The notes below the pieces were generated by a model. That model made no database searches. It was not told where the DNA came from and saw only the letters and a program-made list of their open reading frames with translations. A DNA stretch of 64,000 bases. Origin: Flavobacterium sp. Lineage in GTDB: Bacteria; Bacteroidota; Bacteroidia; Flavobacteriales; Flavobacteriaceae. The stretch is from NCBI GenBank assembly GCA_016721735.1, contig JADKHM010000019.1, positions 620,001 through 684,000 of the forward strand, given 5' to 3'. Below are positions 53,006 through 61,243 of this stretch, piece by piece (the stretch's first letter is position 1; the number at the start of each line of letters is the position of its first letter). The position numbers were made by a program, and so were the translations under genes.

Positions 53006-53878
53006 TTACGTATTGGGGTTCAACGCCATTAAATATTTTTTGGGCGTGGTGGCAAATTTCTTTTTGAACGCTGCGATAAAATGACTTCCGGTGCTATAGC
53101 CGATTTTTAAGCCAACTTCATTGACATTATAAGAGCCGGTATCCAATAACCGACGCGCCATATCCATTTTATAGTCGAACAAAAAACCATAAACCGTGTC
53201 GCCATAAATTTGCTTGAAGCCCATTTTGAGTTTCTTCAAATTCAAGCCAACTTGATCGGCTAAATCTTGAAGACTTGGCGGTTCGGCCATATTTGCGATG
53301 ACAATGTCTTTGGCTTTGCGGATTTTCATGACGTTGTCTTCGTCAATCAAAAACGGACATTGTTCAGCGTCGGGATCTTCGGTTTTATTAAAATACAAAC
53401 TCAGCAATTCGTAGCCTTTACCTTTGTAGTATAAGTTTTTTATGGATGGATGCAGATTGTAATGAAACAATTGACTTAAAACAATCGCCATCGATGGACT
53501 GATATCGCTTTCTCCATAATATTTTTTGTCTTTGTTTTCGACACTCAAAAACGGAATGTAATTGGCTTCTGTTGAAAATAAGGCATGAAACTTTTTGATC
53601 GAAATAATTACAGAAATCACCCACGACTGTGGCGCCAATTCTAAATGCAACGGCAGCTCTTTCTGAGGATTGTAAAGCAACAAGGCTTTCTCTTCTTTCA
53701 AATCTAAAGCGTAGGTTCCTTGATTGAAAATAAACTTCGCTTTGCCTTTGATTCCGAAGTGAAACTGAATCAACCCTTGACGGATTTGTCGCTCGGCTTT
53801 AAATATTTCTGAGTCATCGTTTTGAAAACGAATTAGGGTAAAATCTTCTTCAATTGTTATTACTTCTTGAGAACCCAT
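53006..53878 (-). CDS. AraC-family transcriptional regulator (PchR-like)
   Basis: 290 residues. The N-terminal 180 residues form a cupin-like ligand domain ('LIQFHFGIKGKAKFIFNQGT'); the C-terminal 100 residues carry the two AraC helix-turn-helix motifs ('SLQDLADQVGLNLKKLKMGF' and 'VNEVGLKIGYSTGSHFIAAF') ending in 'KKKFATTPKKYL'. It resembles iron/siderophore-type AraC regulators such as PchR. It is divergent from hemA with a 227-base shared intergenic region and upstream of hemH, so control of haem genes is a reasonable inference. Confidence 0.92.
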   Translation of the reverse strand: MGSQEVITIEEDFTLIRFQNDDSEIFKAERQIRQGLIQFHFGIKGKAKFIFNQGTYALDLKEEKALLLYNPQKELPLHLELAPQSWVISVIISIKKFHALFSTEANYIPFLSVENKDKKYYGESDISPSMAIVLSQLFHYNLHPSIKNLYYKGKGYELLSLYFNKTEDPDAEQCPFLIDEDNVMKIRKAKDIVIANMAEPPSLQDLADQVGLNLKKLKMGFKQIYGDTVYGFLFDYKMDMARRLLDTGSYNVNEVGLKIGYSTGSHFIAAFKKKFATTPKKYLMALNPNT

Positions 53879-54003
53879 AGCGATATTTTTTGTGGTTGTT
53901 TTGAAATCAAAGCCAATCTTTATTTAGAATTATTCTACATAAATGAATTTAAAAGGCTTGATTCTAGAGCAAATTTAAAATAAATAACGATGTAAAGTCG
54001 AAT

Positions 54004-54096
54004 TTGATTTAAAATATCTCATAGCGATACATTTAGTCCTTACAGCGTTACTTTTATCAATAGTATAATGATAATTTTGTTGAACTTTCTCGAGAA
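54004..54096 (+). promoter_or_regulatory. Candidate hemA promoters and palindromic site
   Basis: Two near-consensus promoters: TTG 54004-54006 with TACATTTA 54028-54035 (21-base spacer), and TTA 54048-54050 with TAATTTTG 54072-54079 (21-base spacer). A perfect 10-bp palindrome TTCTCGAGAA follows at 54087-54096, just before the hemA ATG (54106), and could bind a regulator such as the divergent AraC-type protein. Binding is speculative. Confidence 0.4.
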
Positions 54097-54105
54097 GTCT
54101 ATTAT

Positions 54106-55362
54106 ATGGAAAACTACATTGCTCAAAAACATCACTATTTTTACGCCGTCGGCTTAAGCTACAAAAAAGCAGATGCCGAAATCAGAGGTGAATTTAGTCT
54201 CGATGATAAAGCAAAGACCCGAGTTTTAGAGCAAGCGAAAAGAGAAGGAATCGAAAGTTTGATTGTGACTTCTACCTGTAATAGAACCGAGATTTATGGT
54301 TTTGCTGAACATCCTTTTCAACTTATTAAACTGATTTGTGAGAATAGCAACGGAACCGTAGAAACTTTTCAAAAGGTTGGTTTTGTATACAAAAATCACG
54401 ACGCAGTCAACCACATGTTTCGAGTGGCAACCGGTTTAGACAGTCAAATCTTAGGCGATTTCGAAATCATCAGTCAACTCAAATCAAGCTTCAACGAATC
54501 AAAAGCGTTAGGATTGATCAATACATTTTTAGATAGATTGATCAACGCGGTTATTCAAGCAAGCAAAAAAATTAAAAACGAAACCGAAATTAGTTCAGGC
54601 GCCACTTCGGTAGCTTTTGCCTCAGTGCAATACATCATCAAGAATGTAGAGAACATCGGAAACAAAAACATACTGCTATTCGGAACCGGAAAAATAGGCA
54701 GAAATACCTGCGAGAATTTGGTGAAACACACCAAAAACGAGCACATCACGTTAATCAACAGAACCAAAGACAAGGCGGAAAAATTGGCGGGAAAGCTCAA
54801 TTTGATTGTAAAAGATTACTCCGAATTGCATCTTGAATTGCAAAAAGCAGACGTAGTCGTTGTTGCAACGGGCGCTCAAAATCCAACTATCGACAAAGCT
54901 ATCTTGAACCTCAAGAAACCAATACTCATTCTTGATCTGTCCATTCCGAAAAACGTCAATGAAAATGTAAAGGAGTTAGATGACGTAACTTTAATCCACA
55001 TGGATCATCTTTCTCAAATGACCGATGAAACCTTAGAGAAAAGAAAATCGCACATTCCTGCAGCCGAGGCGATTATTGAGGAAATCAAAGAGGAATTTGT
55101 CGCGTGGACAAAAGCCAGAAAATTTGCGCCAACCATTCATGCTTTGAAGGAAAAACTAAATTCTATCAAAGAAGGCGAATTGAATTTTCAACGTAAGAAA
55201 ATGTCCAACTTCGACGAAGAACAAGCGGAACTCATCAGCAATAGAATTATCCAAAAAATCACCAACCATTTTGCCAATCATTTGAAAGATGACAATACCG
55301 AAGTCGATGAAAGTATCGAATGGATTGAGAAAATTTTTCAAATCGAAACGACTTCCAAATAA
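54106..55362 (+). CDS. hemA: Glutamyl-tRNA reductase
   Basis: 418 residues. Catalytic Cys58 lies in 'VTSTCNRTEIYGF'; 'GLDSQILGDFEI' is the substrate-binding loop; the NADPH domain follows ('ILLFGTGKIGRNTCENL'), and a C-terminal dimerisation helix region ends the protein. It reduces glutamyl-tRNA to glutamate-1-semialdehyde, the committed step of the C5 haem pathway. The stop overlaps the hemC start (TAATG), so the two are translationally coupled. hemL, needed for the next step, is not in this window. Confidence 0.97.
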   Translation: MENYIAQKHHYFYAVGLSYKKADAEIRGEFSLDDKAKTRVLEQAKREGIESLIVTSTCNRTEIYGFAEHPFQLIKLICENSNGTVETFQKVGFVYKNHDAVNHMFRVATGLDSQILGDFEIISQLKSSFNESKALGLINTFLDRLINAVIQASKKIKNETEISSGATSVAFASVQYIIKNVENIGNKNILLFGTGKIGRNTCENLVKHTKNEHITLINRTKDKAEKLAGKLNLIVKDYSELHLELQKADVVVVATGAQNPTIDKAILNLKKPILILDLSIPKNVNENVKELDDVTLIHMDHLSQMTDETLEKRKSHIPAAEAIIEEIKEEFVAWTKARKFAPTIHALKEKLNSIKEGELNFQRKKMSNFDEEQAELISNRIIQKITNHFANHLKDDNTEVDESIEWIEKIFQIETTSK

Positions 55363-56285
55363 TGAACAAAACCATACGCATCGGAACGCGCGATAGCGAA
55401 TTGGCGCTTTGGCAAGCACATACAGTTCAAAACAAACTAGAAGATTTAGGGTATAAAACCGAAATTATTGCGGTCAAATCGCAAGGAGATATCATCCTAG
55501 ACAAGCCTTTATACGAATTAGGAATCACGGGAATTTTTACCAAAACCTTAGACATTGCAATGATTAATGGTCAAGTAGATATTGCCGTGCATTCGATGAA
55601 AGACGTGCCAACTGCTTTGCCACAAGGAATTGTTCAAGCTGCCGTTTTAGAACGCGCTAATGTTTTAGATATATTGGTTCACAAAGGCAACTTAGATTTC
55701 TTGAATTCCAGCGGAACAATCGCCACAGGAAGCCTACGCCGCCAAGCACAATGGTTGCATCGACACCCGAATCATACAGTGGTCGACCTTCGCGGTAATG
55801 TCAATACCAGAATGCAAAAACTCCATGACAGCGAATGGGATGGAGCCGTTTTTGCCGCTGCTGGATTGGAAAGAATTAACATTAAACCAGAAAACTATAT
55901 CAATTTAGATTGGATGATTCCCGCGCCAGCACAAGGCGCCATGATTGTTGTGGCAATGGGGAATGACAATTATTGTTTGGACGCCGTTTCGGAATTGAAT
56001 GACATAGAAACTGAAGTGTGTACGCACATCGAACGCCAATTTCTTAAAACACTAGAAGGCGGATGTACCGCGCCAATTGGTGCGATTGCCAGAATTATTG
56101 AAGACGATATTCTCCTCAAAGGTGTTTTGTTTTCTTTGGATGGAAAGGAAAAAGTACTCGTAGAAAAATCAGTACCCATCCAAGAATGGAAAAAATTGGG
56201 CTATTTTTCGGCGCAAGAAGTTCTTCAAAACGGCGGTAAAGAAATCATGGAAGTGCTCCGAAATCATTTCAAACCGAAAGCATAA
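55362..56285 (+). CDS. hemC: Porphobilinogen deaminase (hydroxymethylbilane synthase)
   Basis: 307 residues. 'IRIGTRDSELALWQAH' opens the protein, 'VHSMKDVPT' (77-84) and 'ATGSLRRQAQ' (121-130) line the active site, and Cys235 in 'LEGGCTAPIG' carries the dipyrromethane cofactor. It polymerises four porphobilinogen units into hydroxymethylbilane. It overlaps hemA by one base and precedes hemD by three bases. Confidence 0.97.
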   Translation: MNKTIRIGTRDSELALWQAHTVQNKLEDLGYKTEIIAVKSQGDIILDKPLYELGITGIFTKTLDIAMINGQVDIAVHSMKDVPTALPQGIVQAAVLERANVLDILVHKGNLDFLNSSGTIATGSLRRQAQWLHRHPNHTVVDLRGNVNTRMQKLHDSEWDGAVFAAAGLERINIKPENYINLDWMIPAPAQGAMIVVAMGNDNYCLDAVSELNDIETEVCTHIERQFLKTLEGGCTAPIGAIARIIEDDILLKGVLFSLDGKEKVLVEKSVPIQEWKKLGYFSAQEVLQNGGKEIMEVLRNHFKPKA

Positions 56286-56288
56286 GCA

Positions 56289-56960
56289 ATGGAAAGTCAA
56301 GTTCGAATAGTATCTACCAAGAAGTTGCTGCCGAATCAAAAACAGTTTTTGCTAAATGCCAATTTTTCGGTGATTGAAGCTGATTTTGTTACAATCGAAC
56401 TTAAGGAATTTTCCGTTAATAACGACAATAGATTTCTTGTTTTCTCCAGTCAAAATGCCGTTGAAAGTGTGCTGAAGAATAATAAATTAGAGCAATTAAA
56501 AAGTAAAAAGTGCTTTTGCGTTGGTCAAAAAACAAAAGCAGTTTTAGAGCTTCATGGTTTCGAAGTGCTAGAAACCGCAGATTACGCATCCGAATTGGCA
56601 TCGATTATTTGCAATCAATATGTTCAAGAGACTTTTACATTTTTTAGCGGAAACCTAAGAAGAGAAATTCTACCAGAAGCACTAACCCTTGCGAAGGTGA
56701 AATTTGAAGAAATTGAAGTTTACCAAACGATGCTCACGCCTCACAAAATAACTTCAAAACCAAATGGAATCTTATTTTTTAGCCCATCTGCCGTAGAAAG
56801 TTACTTACAAGCCAATACCATTACCGATGAAATCTGTTTCTGCATCGGAAAAACCACCGCAGAATCAGTCGAAAAAATAACATCACATTGCATTATTGCC
56901 AATCAACCATCCATTGAAAACGTAATTATTCAATGTATAAAATATTACAGCGAAGTTTAA
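56289..56960 (+). CDS. hemD: Uroporphyrinogen-III synthase
   Basis: 223 residues with weak sequence conservation typical of the family: two alpha/beta lobes, 'FLVFSSQNAVESVL' in the first and 'ILFFSPSAVESYLQ' in the second, and 'CFCIGKTTAESV' near the end. It closes hydroxymethylbilane with inversion of ring D. Position between hemC and hemE supports the call strongly. Confidence 0.9.
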   Translation: MESQVRIVSTKKLLPNQKQFLLNANFSVIEADFVTIELKEFSVNNDNRFLVFSSQNAVESVLKNNKLEQLKSKKCFCVGQKTKAVLELHGFEVLETADYASELASIICNQYVQETFTFFSGNLRREILPEALTLAKVKFEEIEVYQTMLTPHKITSKPNGILFFSPSAVESYLQANTITDEICFCIGKTTAESVEKITSHCIIANQPSIENVIIQCIKYYSEV

Positions 56961-56997
56961 AATGGACGCCATTGCGTCTTTGAATAAAATAAACATT

Positions 56998-58020
56998 ATG
57001 ATCAAAAACGACCTTTTTCTAAAAGCACTACGCGGAGAATCTGTGCAACGTCCACCCGTTTGGATGATGCGCCAAGCAGGAAGATATTTACCAGAATTTA
57101 TTGCCTTGCGCGACAAATATGATTTCTTTACCCGTTGTCAAACCCCGGAATTAGCAGCCGAAATTACGGTTCAACCAATTCGCAGAATAGCACCCGATGC
57201 GGCGATTTTGTTTTCCGATATTTTGGTAGTTCCACAAGCTATGGGCATCGAAGTCTTGATGAAAGAAAGCGTCGGTCCATTTTTACCGAATCCAATTCGT
57301 ACGCCTCAAGACGTAGAAAAAGTGATCGTTCCCAATATTCACGAAACTTTGGGTTACGTCATGGACGCGATTAAACTCACCAAAGAAATGCTCAACGACG
57401 AAGTGCCATTGATTGGATTTGCTGGTTCGCCGTGGACAATCTTCTGTTATGCCGTCGAAGGAAAAGGCTCAAAAAGTTTTGACACCGCCAAAGGCTTTTG
57501 CTTCACGCATCCTGAAGCGGCGCACGTCTTGTTGCAAAAAATCACCGACACCACGATTCTATATTTAAAAGAAAAAGTAAAAGCCGGCGTCAATGCAGTA
57601 CAGATTTTCGACTCTTGGGGCGGCATGCTGTCTCCAGTCGATTATCAAGAATTTTCGTGGAAATACATCAATCAAATTGTTGAAGCTTTAGCAGATGATA
57701 CGCATGTTATCGTATTCGGAAAAGGCTGCTGGTTTGCACTCAATGAAATGGGGAAAAGCCGTGCTTCAGCCTTAGGTGTCGATTGGACATGTTCTCCAAG
57801 AAACGCCCGTTACTTGTCCGGAGGAAACATCACGCTGCAAGGCAATTTTGATCCATCGCGATTGCTATCGCCGATTCCGACCATCAAAAAAATGGTGCAT
57901 CAAATGATCGACGAATTCGGAAAAGACAAATACATCGTCAATCTCGGACACGGAATTTTACCCAACATTCCCGTAGATCACGCCAAAGCATTTATTGATG
58001 CGGTGAAAGAATATAAATAA
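56998..58020 (+). CDS. hemE: Uroporphyrinogen decarboxylase
   Basis: 340 residues from ATG 56998; another in-frame ATG at 56962 would add twelve residues. 'RPPVWMMRQAGRYLPEF' near residue 18 is the invariant family motif and 'GFAGSPWTIFCY' near 140 the second. It removes four carboxylates to form coproporphyrinogen III. It ends in front of a GC-rich repeat (58022-58120), after which hemF follows. Confidence 0.97.
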   Translation: MIKNDLFLKALRGESVQRPPVWMMRQAGRYLPEFIALRDKYDFFTRCQTPELAAEITVQPIRRIAPDAAILFSDILVVPQAMGIEVLMKESVGPFLPNPIRTPQDVEKVIVPNIHETLGYVMDAIKLTKEMLNDEVPLIGFAGSPWTIFCYAVEGKGSKSFDTAKGFCFTHPEAAHVLLQKITDTTILYLKEKVKAGVNAVQIFDSWGGMLSPVDYQEFSWKYINQIVEALADDTHVIVFGKGCWFALNEMGKSRASALGVDWTCSPRNARYLSGGNITLQGNFDPSRLLSPIPTIKKMVHQMIDEFGKDKYIVNLGHGILPNIPVDHAKAFIDAVKEYK

Positions 58021-58021
58021 T

Positions 58022-58120
58022 AGGGCGTGTCCCTGCGGGTCGGGCTTTCGGAACTCGCTGTTCCGATTTCCTGCGTCATCGGAACGAGCTCAAACAAATC
58101 CTCAATCCCTCACGCAATCC
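58022..58120. repeat. GC-rich palindromic intergenic repeat between hemE and hemF
   Basis: About 100 bp, markedly more GC-rich than its surroundings, starting 'GGGCGTGTCCCTGCGGGTCG' and ending near 'CCTCAATCCCTCACGCAA'. GCGTG near the left end and CACGC near the right end can pair, and CGGAAC/GTTCCG words repeat inside. It resembles intergenic repeats I associate with Flavobacterium genomes. It differs from the copies A-D element. A short CAACCAACAAC piece, the same word as in the atpA-atpG hairpin, follows at about 58126-58137. Confidence 0.55.
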
Positions 58121-58144
58121 GCAGTCAACCAACAACTGACAGAA

Positions 58145-59047
58145 ATGAAAGACCAATTCTTAAATTACATACACCAACTTCAAGATCAAATCTGTCTTGG
58201 ATTAGAAGCCGTCGATGGCCAAACCAAATTTCGCGAAGATCTTTGGGAACGCCCCGAAGGCGGAGGCGGCAGAACGCGCGTCATCGAGAACGGAAAGGTT
58301 TTCGAAAAAGGAGGCGTCAATATTTCGGCGGTTCATGGTAAATTGCCCGAAGCAATGCAGAAAATGTTCAACGTGGGTGAAGCAGATTTTTTCGCTTGTG
58401 GTTTGAGTCTTGTCATTCATCCCAAAAGTCCCATGGTGCCAACCGTTCATGCCAACTGGCGCTACTTCGAAATGTATGACGAACATGGCAATATCGTTCA
58501 ACAATGGTTTGGCGGCGGACAAGATTTGACGCCGTATTATTTGTTCGAGGAAGATGCCATTCATTTTCACCAAACTTGCAAAACCGCTTGCGACAAACAC
58601 AATCCAGAATTCTATCCCAAATACAAAAAACAATGCGACGATTATTTCTGGAATGCCCATCGTCATGAAGCCCGCGGAATAGGTGGTTTGTTCTTCGATT
58701 ATTGCAAAGCAAACGACACCATGCAAATGGAAGATTGGTACAACTTTGTTACTGAAGTCGGCAACAGTTTTCTTCAAGCGTATGTTCCCATTGTTGAAAG
58801 AAGAAAAGAATTACCATACACAGAAGCTAATAGAACTTGGCAAGAAATTCGTCGTGGTCGCTACGTCGAATTCAATCTAGTTCACGACAAAGGCACTTTA
58901 TTTGGACTCAAAACCAATGGCCGCATCGAAAGTATTCTGATGAGCTTACCGCCGCATGTGCAATGGGTGTACGACCATCATCCGGAAGCAGGAAGTGAAG
59001 AAGAAAAGCTCATTAAACTATTAGAAACTCCAATCAACTGGGTTTAA
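58145..59047 (+). CDS. hemF: Oxygen-dependent coproporphyrinogen III oxidase
   Basis: 300 residues. 'FREDLWERPEGGGGRTRVIE', 'TVHANWRYFEMY' and 'WFGGGQDLTPYYLFEEDA' are the defining HemF motifs. It converts coproporphyrinogen III to protoporphyrinogen IX with O2, so this organism makes haem aerobically, in line with the HemJ-like oxidase downstream in the pathway. The start at 58145 follows the GC-rich repeat. The 3' spacer holds a 12-bp direct repeat before hemB. Confidence 0.97.
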   Translation: MKDQFLNYIHQLQDQICLGLEAVDGQTKFREDLWERPEGGGGRTRVIENGKVFEKGGVNISAVHGKLPEAMQKMFNVGEADFFACGLSLVIHPKSPMVPTVHANWRYFEMYDEHGNIVQQWFGGGQDLTPYYLFEEDAIHFHQTCKTACDKHNPEFYPKYKKQCDDYFWNAHRHEARGIGGLFFDYCKANDTMQMEDWYNFVTEVGNSFLQAYVPIVERRKELPYTEANRTWQEIRRGRYVEFNLVHDKGTLFGLKTNGRIESILMSLPPHVQWVYDHHPEAGSEEEKLIKLLETPINWV

Positions 59048-59077
59048 TTATCAATTGTCAATTATTAATTATCAATT
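59045..59077 (+). repeat. 21-bp-period direct repeat between hemF and hemB
   Basis: TAATTATCAATT occurs at 59045-59056 and 59066-59077, forming an AT-rich tandem pair with period 21 that includes the hemF stop codon. Confidence 0.55.
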
Positions 59078-59083
59078 AAAATT

Positions 59084-60073
59084 ATGTTTCCACTAAATCG
59101 AAATAGAAGACTCAGAACCAACGAAGCCATTCGTTCCCTCGTTCGCGAAACCATTATTTCTCCCAACGACTTTATCGTGCCGCTTTTTGTCGTGGAAGGC
59201 AAAGGCATCAAAGAAGAAATTCCATCGATGCCGAATTATTTCCGCATGAGCTTGGATAATATTGAGAAGGAAGTCCATGAACTATGGAAACTTGGACTAA
59301 AATCGGTCTTGCTTTTCGTCAAAGTTCCAGACAATCTCAAAGATAACAAAGGCACCGAAGCGCTAAATCCAAACGGACTAATGCAACGCGCCATCAAAAC
59401 CGTAAAAAATGCTACGCCTGGAATGCTCGTTATGACAGACGTCGCACTCGATCCTTTCTCGTCTTTTGGACATGACGGCATCGTCGAAAACGGTCAAATT
59501 GCCAATGATATTACGTCGGCAATTTTAGCAGAAATGAGCGTTTCACATGCCGAAGCTGGAGCCGATTTCGTCGCGCCAAGCGATATGATGGACGGAAGAA
59601 TTCTTGAAATTCGCGACGCACTGGAACATGCAGGCTATATCAATACCGGAATTTTGGCTTATAGTGCCAAGTACGCCTCCGCGCATTACGGTCCATTTCG
59701 CGACGCACTCGATAGCGCTCCAGTCGATTTGCAAAACATTCCGAAAGACAAGAAAACCTACCAAATGGATTACCACAATCGCATCGAAGCTATTCGCGAA
59801 ACCCTCATGGATATCGAAGAAGGCGCCGACATCGTCATGGTTAAACCCGGAATTTCCTACCTAGATATTGTACGTGAAGTCAAAAATGCTGTGGAAGTTC
59901 CAGTGGCAGTTTACCAAGTTTCAGGCGAATATGCGATGATCAAAGCGGCATCACAACGCGGCTGGCTCGATCACGACGCCGTAATGATGGAACAAGTTAC
60001 GGCAATAAAAAGAGCTGGGGCTGATATGATTGCCAGTTATTTTGCCAAAGATGTAGTCAAATTGATTTCGTAA
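59084..60073 (+). CDS. hemB: Delta-aminolevulinic acid dehydratase (porphobilinogen synthase)
   Basis: 329 residues. The two active-site lysines lie in 'AYSAKYASAHYGPFRDAL' and 'DIVMVKPGISYLDIV' (Schiff base). The metal region reads 'VALDPFSSFGHDGIVEN', with Asp in place of the Cys ligands of zinc-type enzymes, so this is the magnesium-type, zinc-independent form. It condenses two aminolevulinates into porphobilinogen. The cytochrome gene starts two bases... after its stop, suggesting co-transcription. Confidence 0.97.
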   Translation: MFPLNRNRRLRTNEAIRSLVRETIISPNDFIVPLFVVEGKGIKEEIPSMPNYFRMSLDNIEKEVHELWKLGLKSVLLFVKVPDNLKDNKGTEALNPNGLMQRAIKTVKNATPGMLVMTDVALDPFSSFGHDGIVENGQIANDITSAILAEMSVSHAEAGADFVAPSDMMDGRILEIRDALEHAGYINTGILAYSAKYASAHYGPFRDALDSAPVDLQNIPKDKKTYQMDYHNRIEAIRETLMDIEEGADIVMVKPGISYLDIVREVKNAVEVPVAVYQVSGEYAMIKAASQRGWLDHDAVMMEQVTAIKRAGADMIASYFAKDVVKLIS

Positions 60074-60074
60074 T

Positions 60075-60443
60075 ATGAAGCAACTTGCATTTATTTTTAT
60101 CCTTGCTCTAGTCGTTTCTTGCAAGAAGGAATCCGCAGAACCATTCGGAAAAGCTGCGGCTAAAACGCCAATAGTCTTGGGCAAAGAACTCTTCGAAAGC
60201 AAGGGCAATTGTGTCACTTGTCATTTGAAAGATCAAAAAGTGATAGGTCCAAGTATTCAAGACATAGCTAAAACTTACCAAGCGCAAAAAGCGAGTATTG
60301 TTAGTTTTCTAAAAGACGATGCCAAACCGATCGTCGATCCGTCGCAGTACGAAGTGATGAAAACCAATTTTGCCATCACGAAAATGATGAGCGACGAGGA
60401 ATTGCAAGCGATTGAAGCGTATATTTATTCGAGTTTGAAATAG
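60075..60443 (+). CDS. Lipoprotein c-type cytochrome
   Basis: 122 residues with a lipobox ('LALVVSCKKE', Cys16) and one haem-binding motif 'GNCVTCH' (Cys46, Cys49, His50); a Met in the 'ITKMMSDEEL' segment is a candidate sixth ligand. It would be a membrane-anchored periplasmic electron carrier. It directly follows hemB, so haem supply and a haem protein are encoded together. Redox partners are unknown. Confidence 0.9.
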   Translation: MKQLAFIFILALVVSCKKESAEPFGKAAAKTPIVLGKELFESKGNCVTCHLKDQKVIGPSIQDIAKTYQAQKASIVSFLKDDAKPIVDPSQYEVMKTNFAITKMMSDEELQAIEAYIYSSLK

Positions 60444-60479
60444 CCACGAAGCCGCAAAAGTTTTTATTTAGTAATTTTT

Positions 60480-60559
60480 GGAAGCTAATCCCGCTATCCA
60501 CTACATCTTTTGTTCTGAACGCCAGAACAAAAGGATATCGTTCCTATCGGGGCTAGGGC
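60480..60559 (+). repeat. Modular palindromic repeat, copy D
   Basis: 80 bp from 'GGAAGCTAATCCCGCTATCC' to 'CCTATCGGGGCTAGGGC'. The arms match copies B and C; the centre is a perfect hairpin TTTTGTTCTG / CAGAACAAAA (60508-60532) with loop AACGC. It is followed 30 bases later by the CTTTGCG-word hairpin. Confidence 0.8.
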
Positions 60560-60589
60560 AGTTGAGACCATAATTCACATCCCGTAAAT

Positions 60590-60652
60590 CTTTGCGTCTC
60601 TGCGTCTTTGCGAGAAAATAATAAAGTCTCGCAAAGACGCAGAGACGCAAAG
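60590..60652. repeat. Perfect 26-bp-stem hairpin, CTTTGCG/CTCTGCG words
   Basis: Arms 60590-60615 and 60627-60652 are perfectly complementary over 26 bp with an 11-base loop (AAATAATAAAG). The left arm is CTTTGCG-TCT-CTGCG-TCT-TTGCG-AGA, i.e. iterated near-identical words. A close relative is at 63387-63445. Confidence 0.85.
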
Positions 60653-60691
60653 TAAATGATGGCACTAAAATCTATTTACAAAACAAAAACC

Positions 60692-60722
60692 TTGCGAACC
60701 AACAGGTAAAAAACTATTTTTA
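60692..60722 (+). promoter_or_regulatory. Candidate promoter of ogt, probably leaderless
   Basis: TTG at 60692-60694, 20-base spacer, TATTTTTA at 60715-60722 (one mismatch to TAnnTTTG); the ATG at 60727 follows after four bases. Confidence 0.45.
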
Positions 60723-60726
60723 TAGC

Positions 60727-61197
60727 ATGGAAATCGCCTACATCAAAACCCCACTCGGAACCGCTAAAATTACCGGAGACAGCAGCGGTATTGCTTCTAT
60801 TTCAATCCTAGAAGAGGGTGAAGTCACAACAAAAATTCCAAAAGAACTTAAGAAAGCAGTCACACAACTTCACGATTATTTTGAAGGCAAACGCACCCAT
60901 TTCGATTTCAAACTAAATCCACAAGGCACCGAATTCCAACAAAAAGTGTGGCAAGCCTTACTCGAAATCCCATTCGGAAAAACCTGCTCTTATATGGATT
61001 TATCCAAAAAACTAGGCGATGTCAAAGCCATTCGCGCAGTAGCTTCTGCCAACGGAAAAAACCCACTTTGGATTGTTGTTCCCTGCCATCGTGTGATCGG
61101 TACAGACGGCTCATTAACTGGTTACGCCGGCGGTTTGTGGCGCAAGAAGTGGTTGCTAGAACATGAGAGTTCAGCTAAACAGCAAAGTTTATTTTAA
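60727..61197 (+). CDS. ogt: Methylated-DNA-protein-cysteine S-methyltransferase
   Basis: 156 residues. Active-site Cys120 is in 'VVPCHRVIGTDG' and the DNA-binding helix 'TEFQQKVWQALLEIPFGKTC' precedes it. The suicide enzyme removes alkyl groups from O6-alkylguanine. There is no Ada-type N-terminal domain. It stands alone between two repeat-rich spacers and appears to have its own promoter. Confidence 0.95.
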   Translation: MEIAYIKTPLGTAKITGDSSGIASISILEEGEVTTKIPKELKKAVTQLHDYFEGKRTHFDFKLNPQGTEFQQKVWQALLEIPFGKTCSYMDLSKKLGDVKAIRAVASANGKNPLWIVVPCHRVIGTDGSLTGYAGGLWRKKWLLEHESSAKQQSLF

Positions 61198-61243
61198 CCG
61201 CAAGAATTTTGGCAATGCTAAAAAAGGAATATTTATATTTTTT

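Noticed and set aside
58202..58777. 191-codon open frame on the minus strand inside hemF
   Set aside because: hemF is unmistakable on the plus strand; the antisense frame is a by-product of its codon use.
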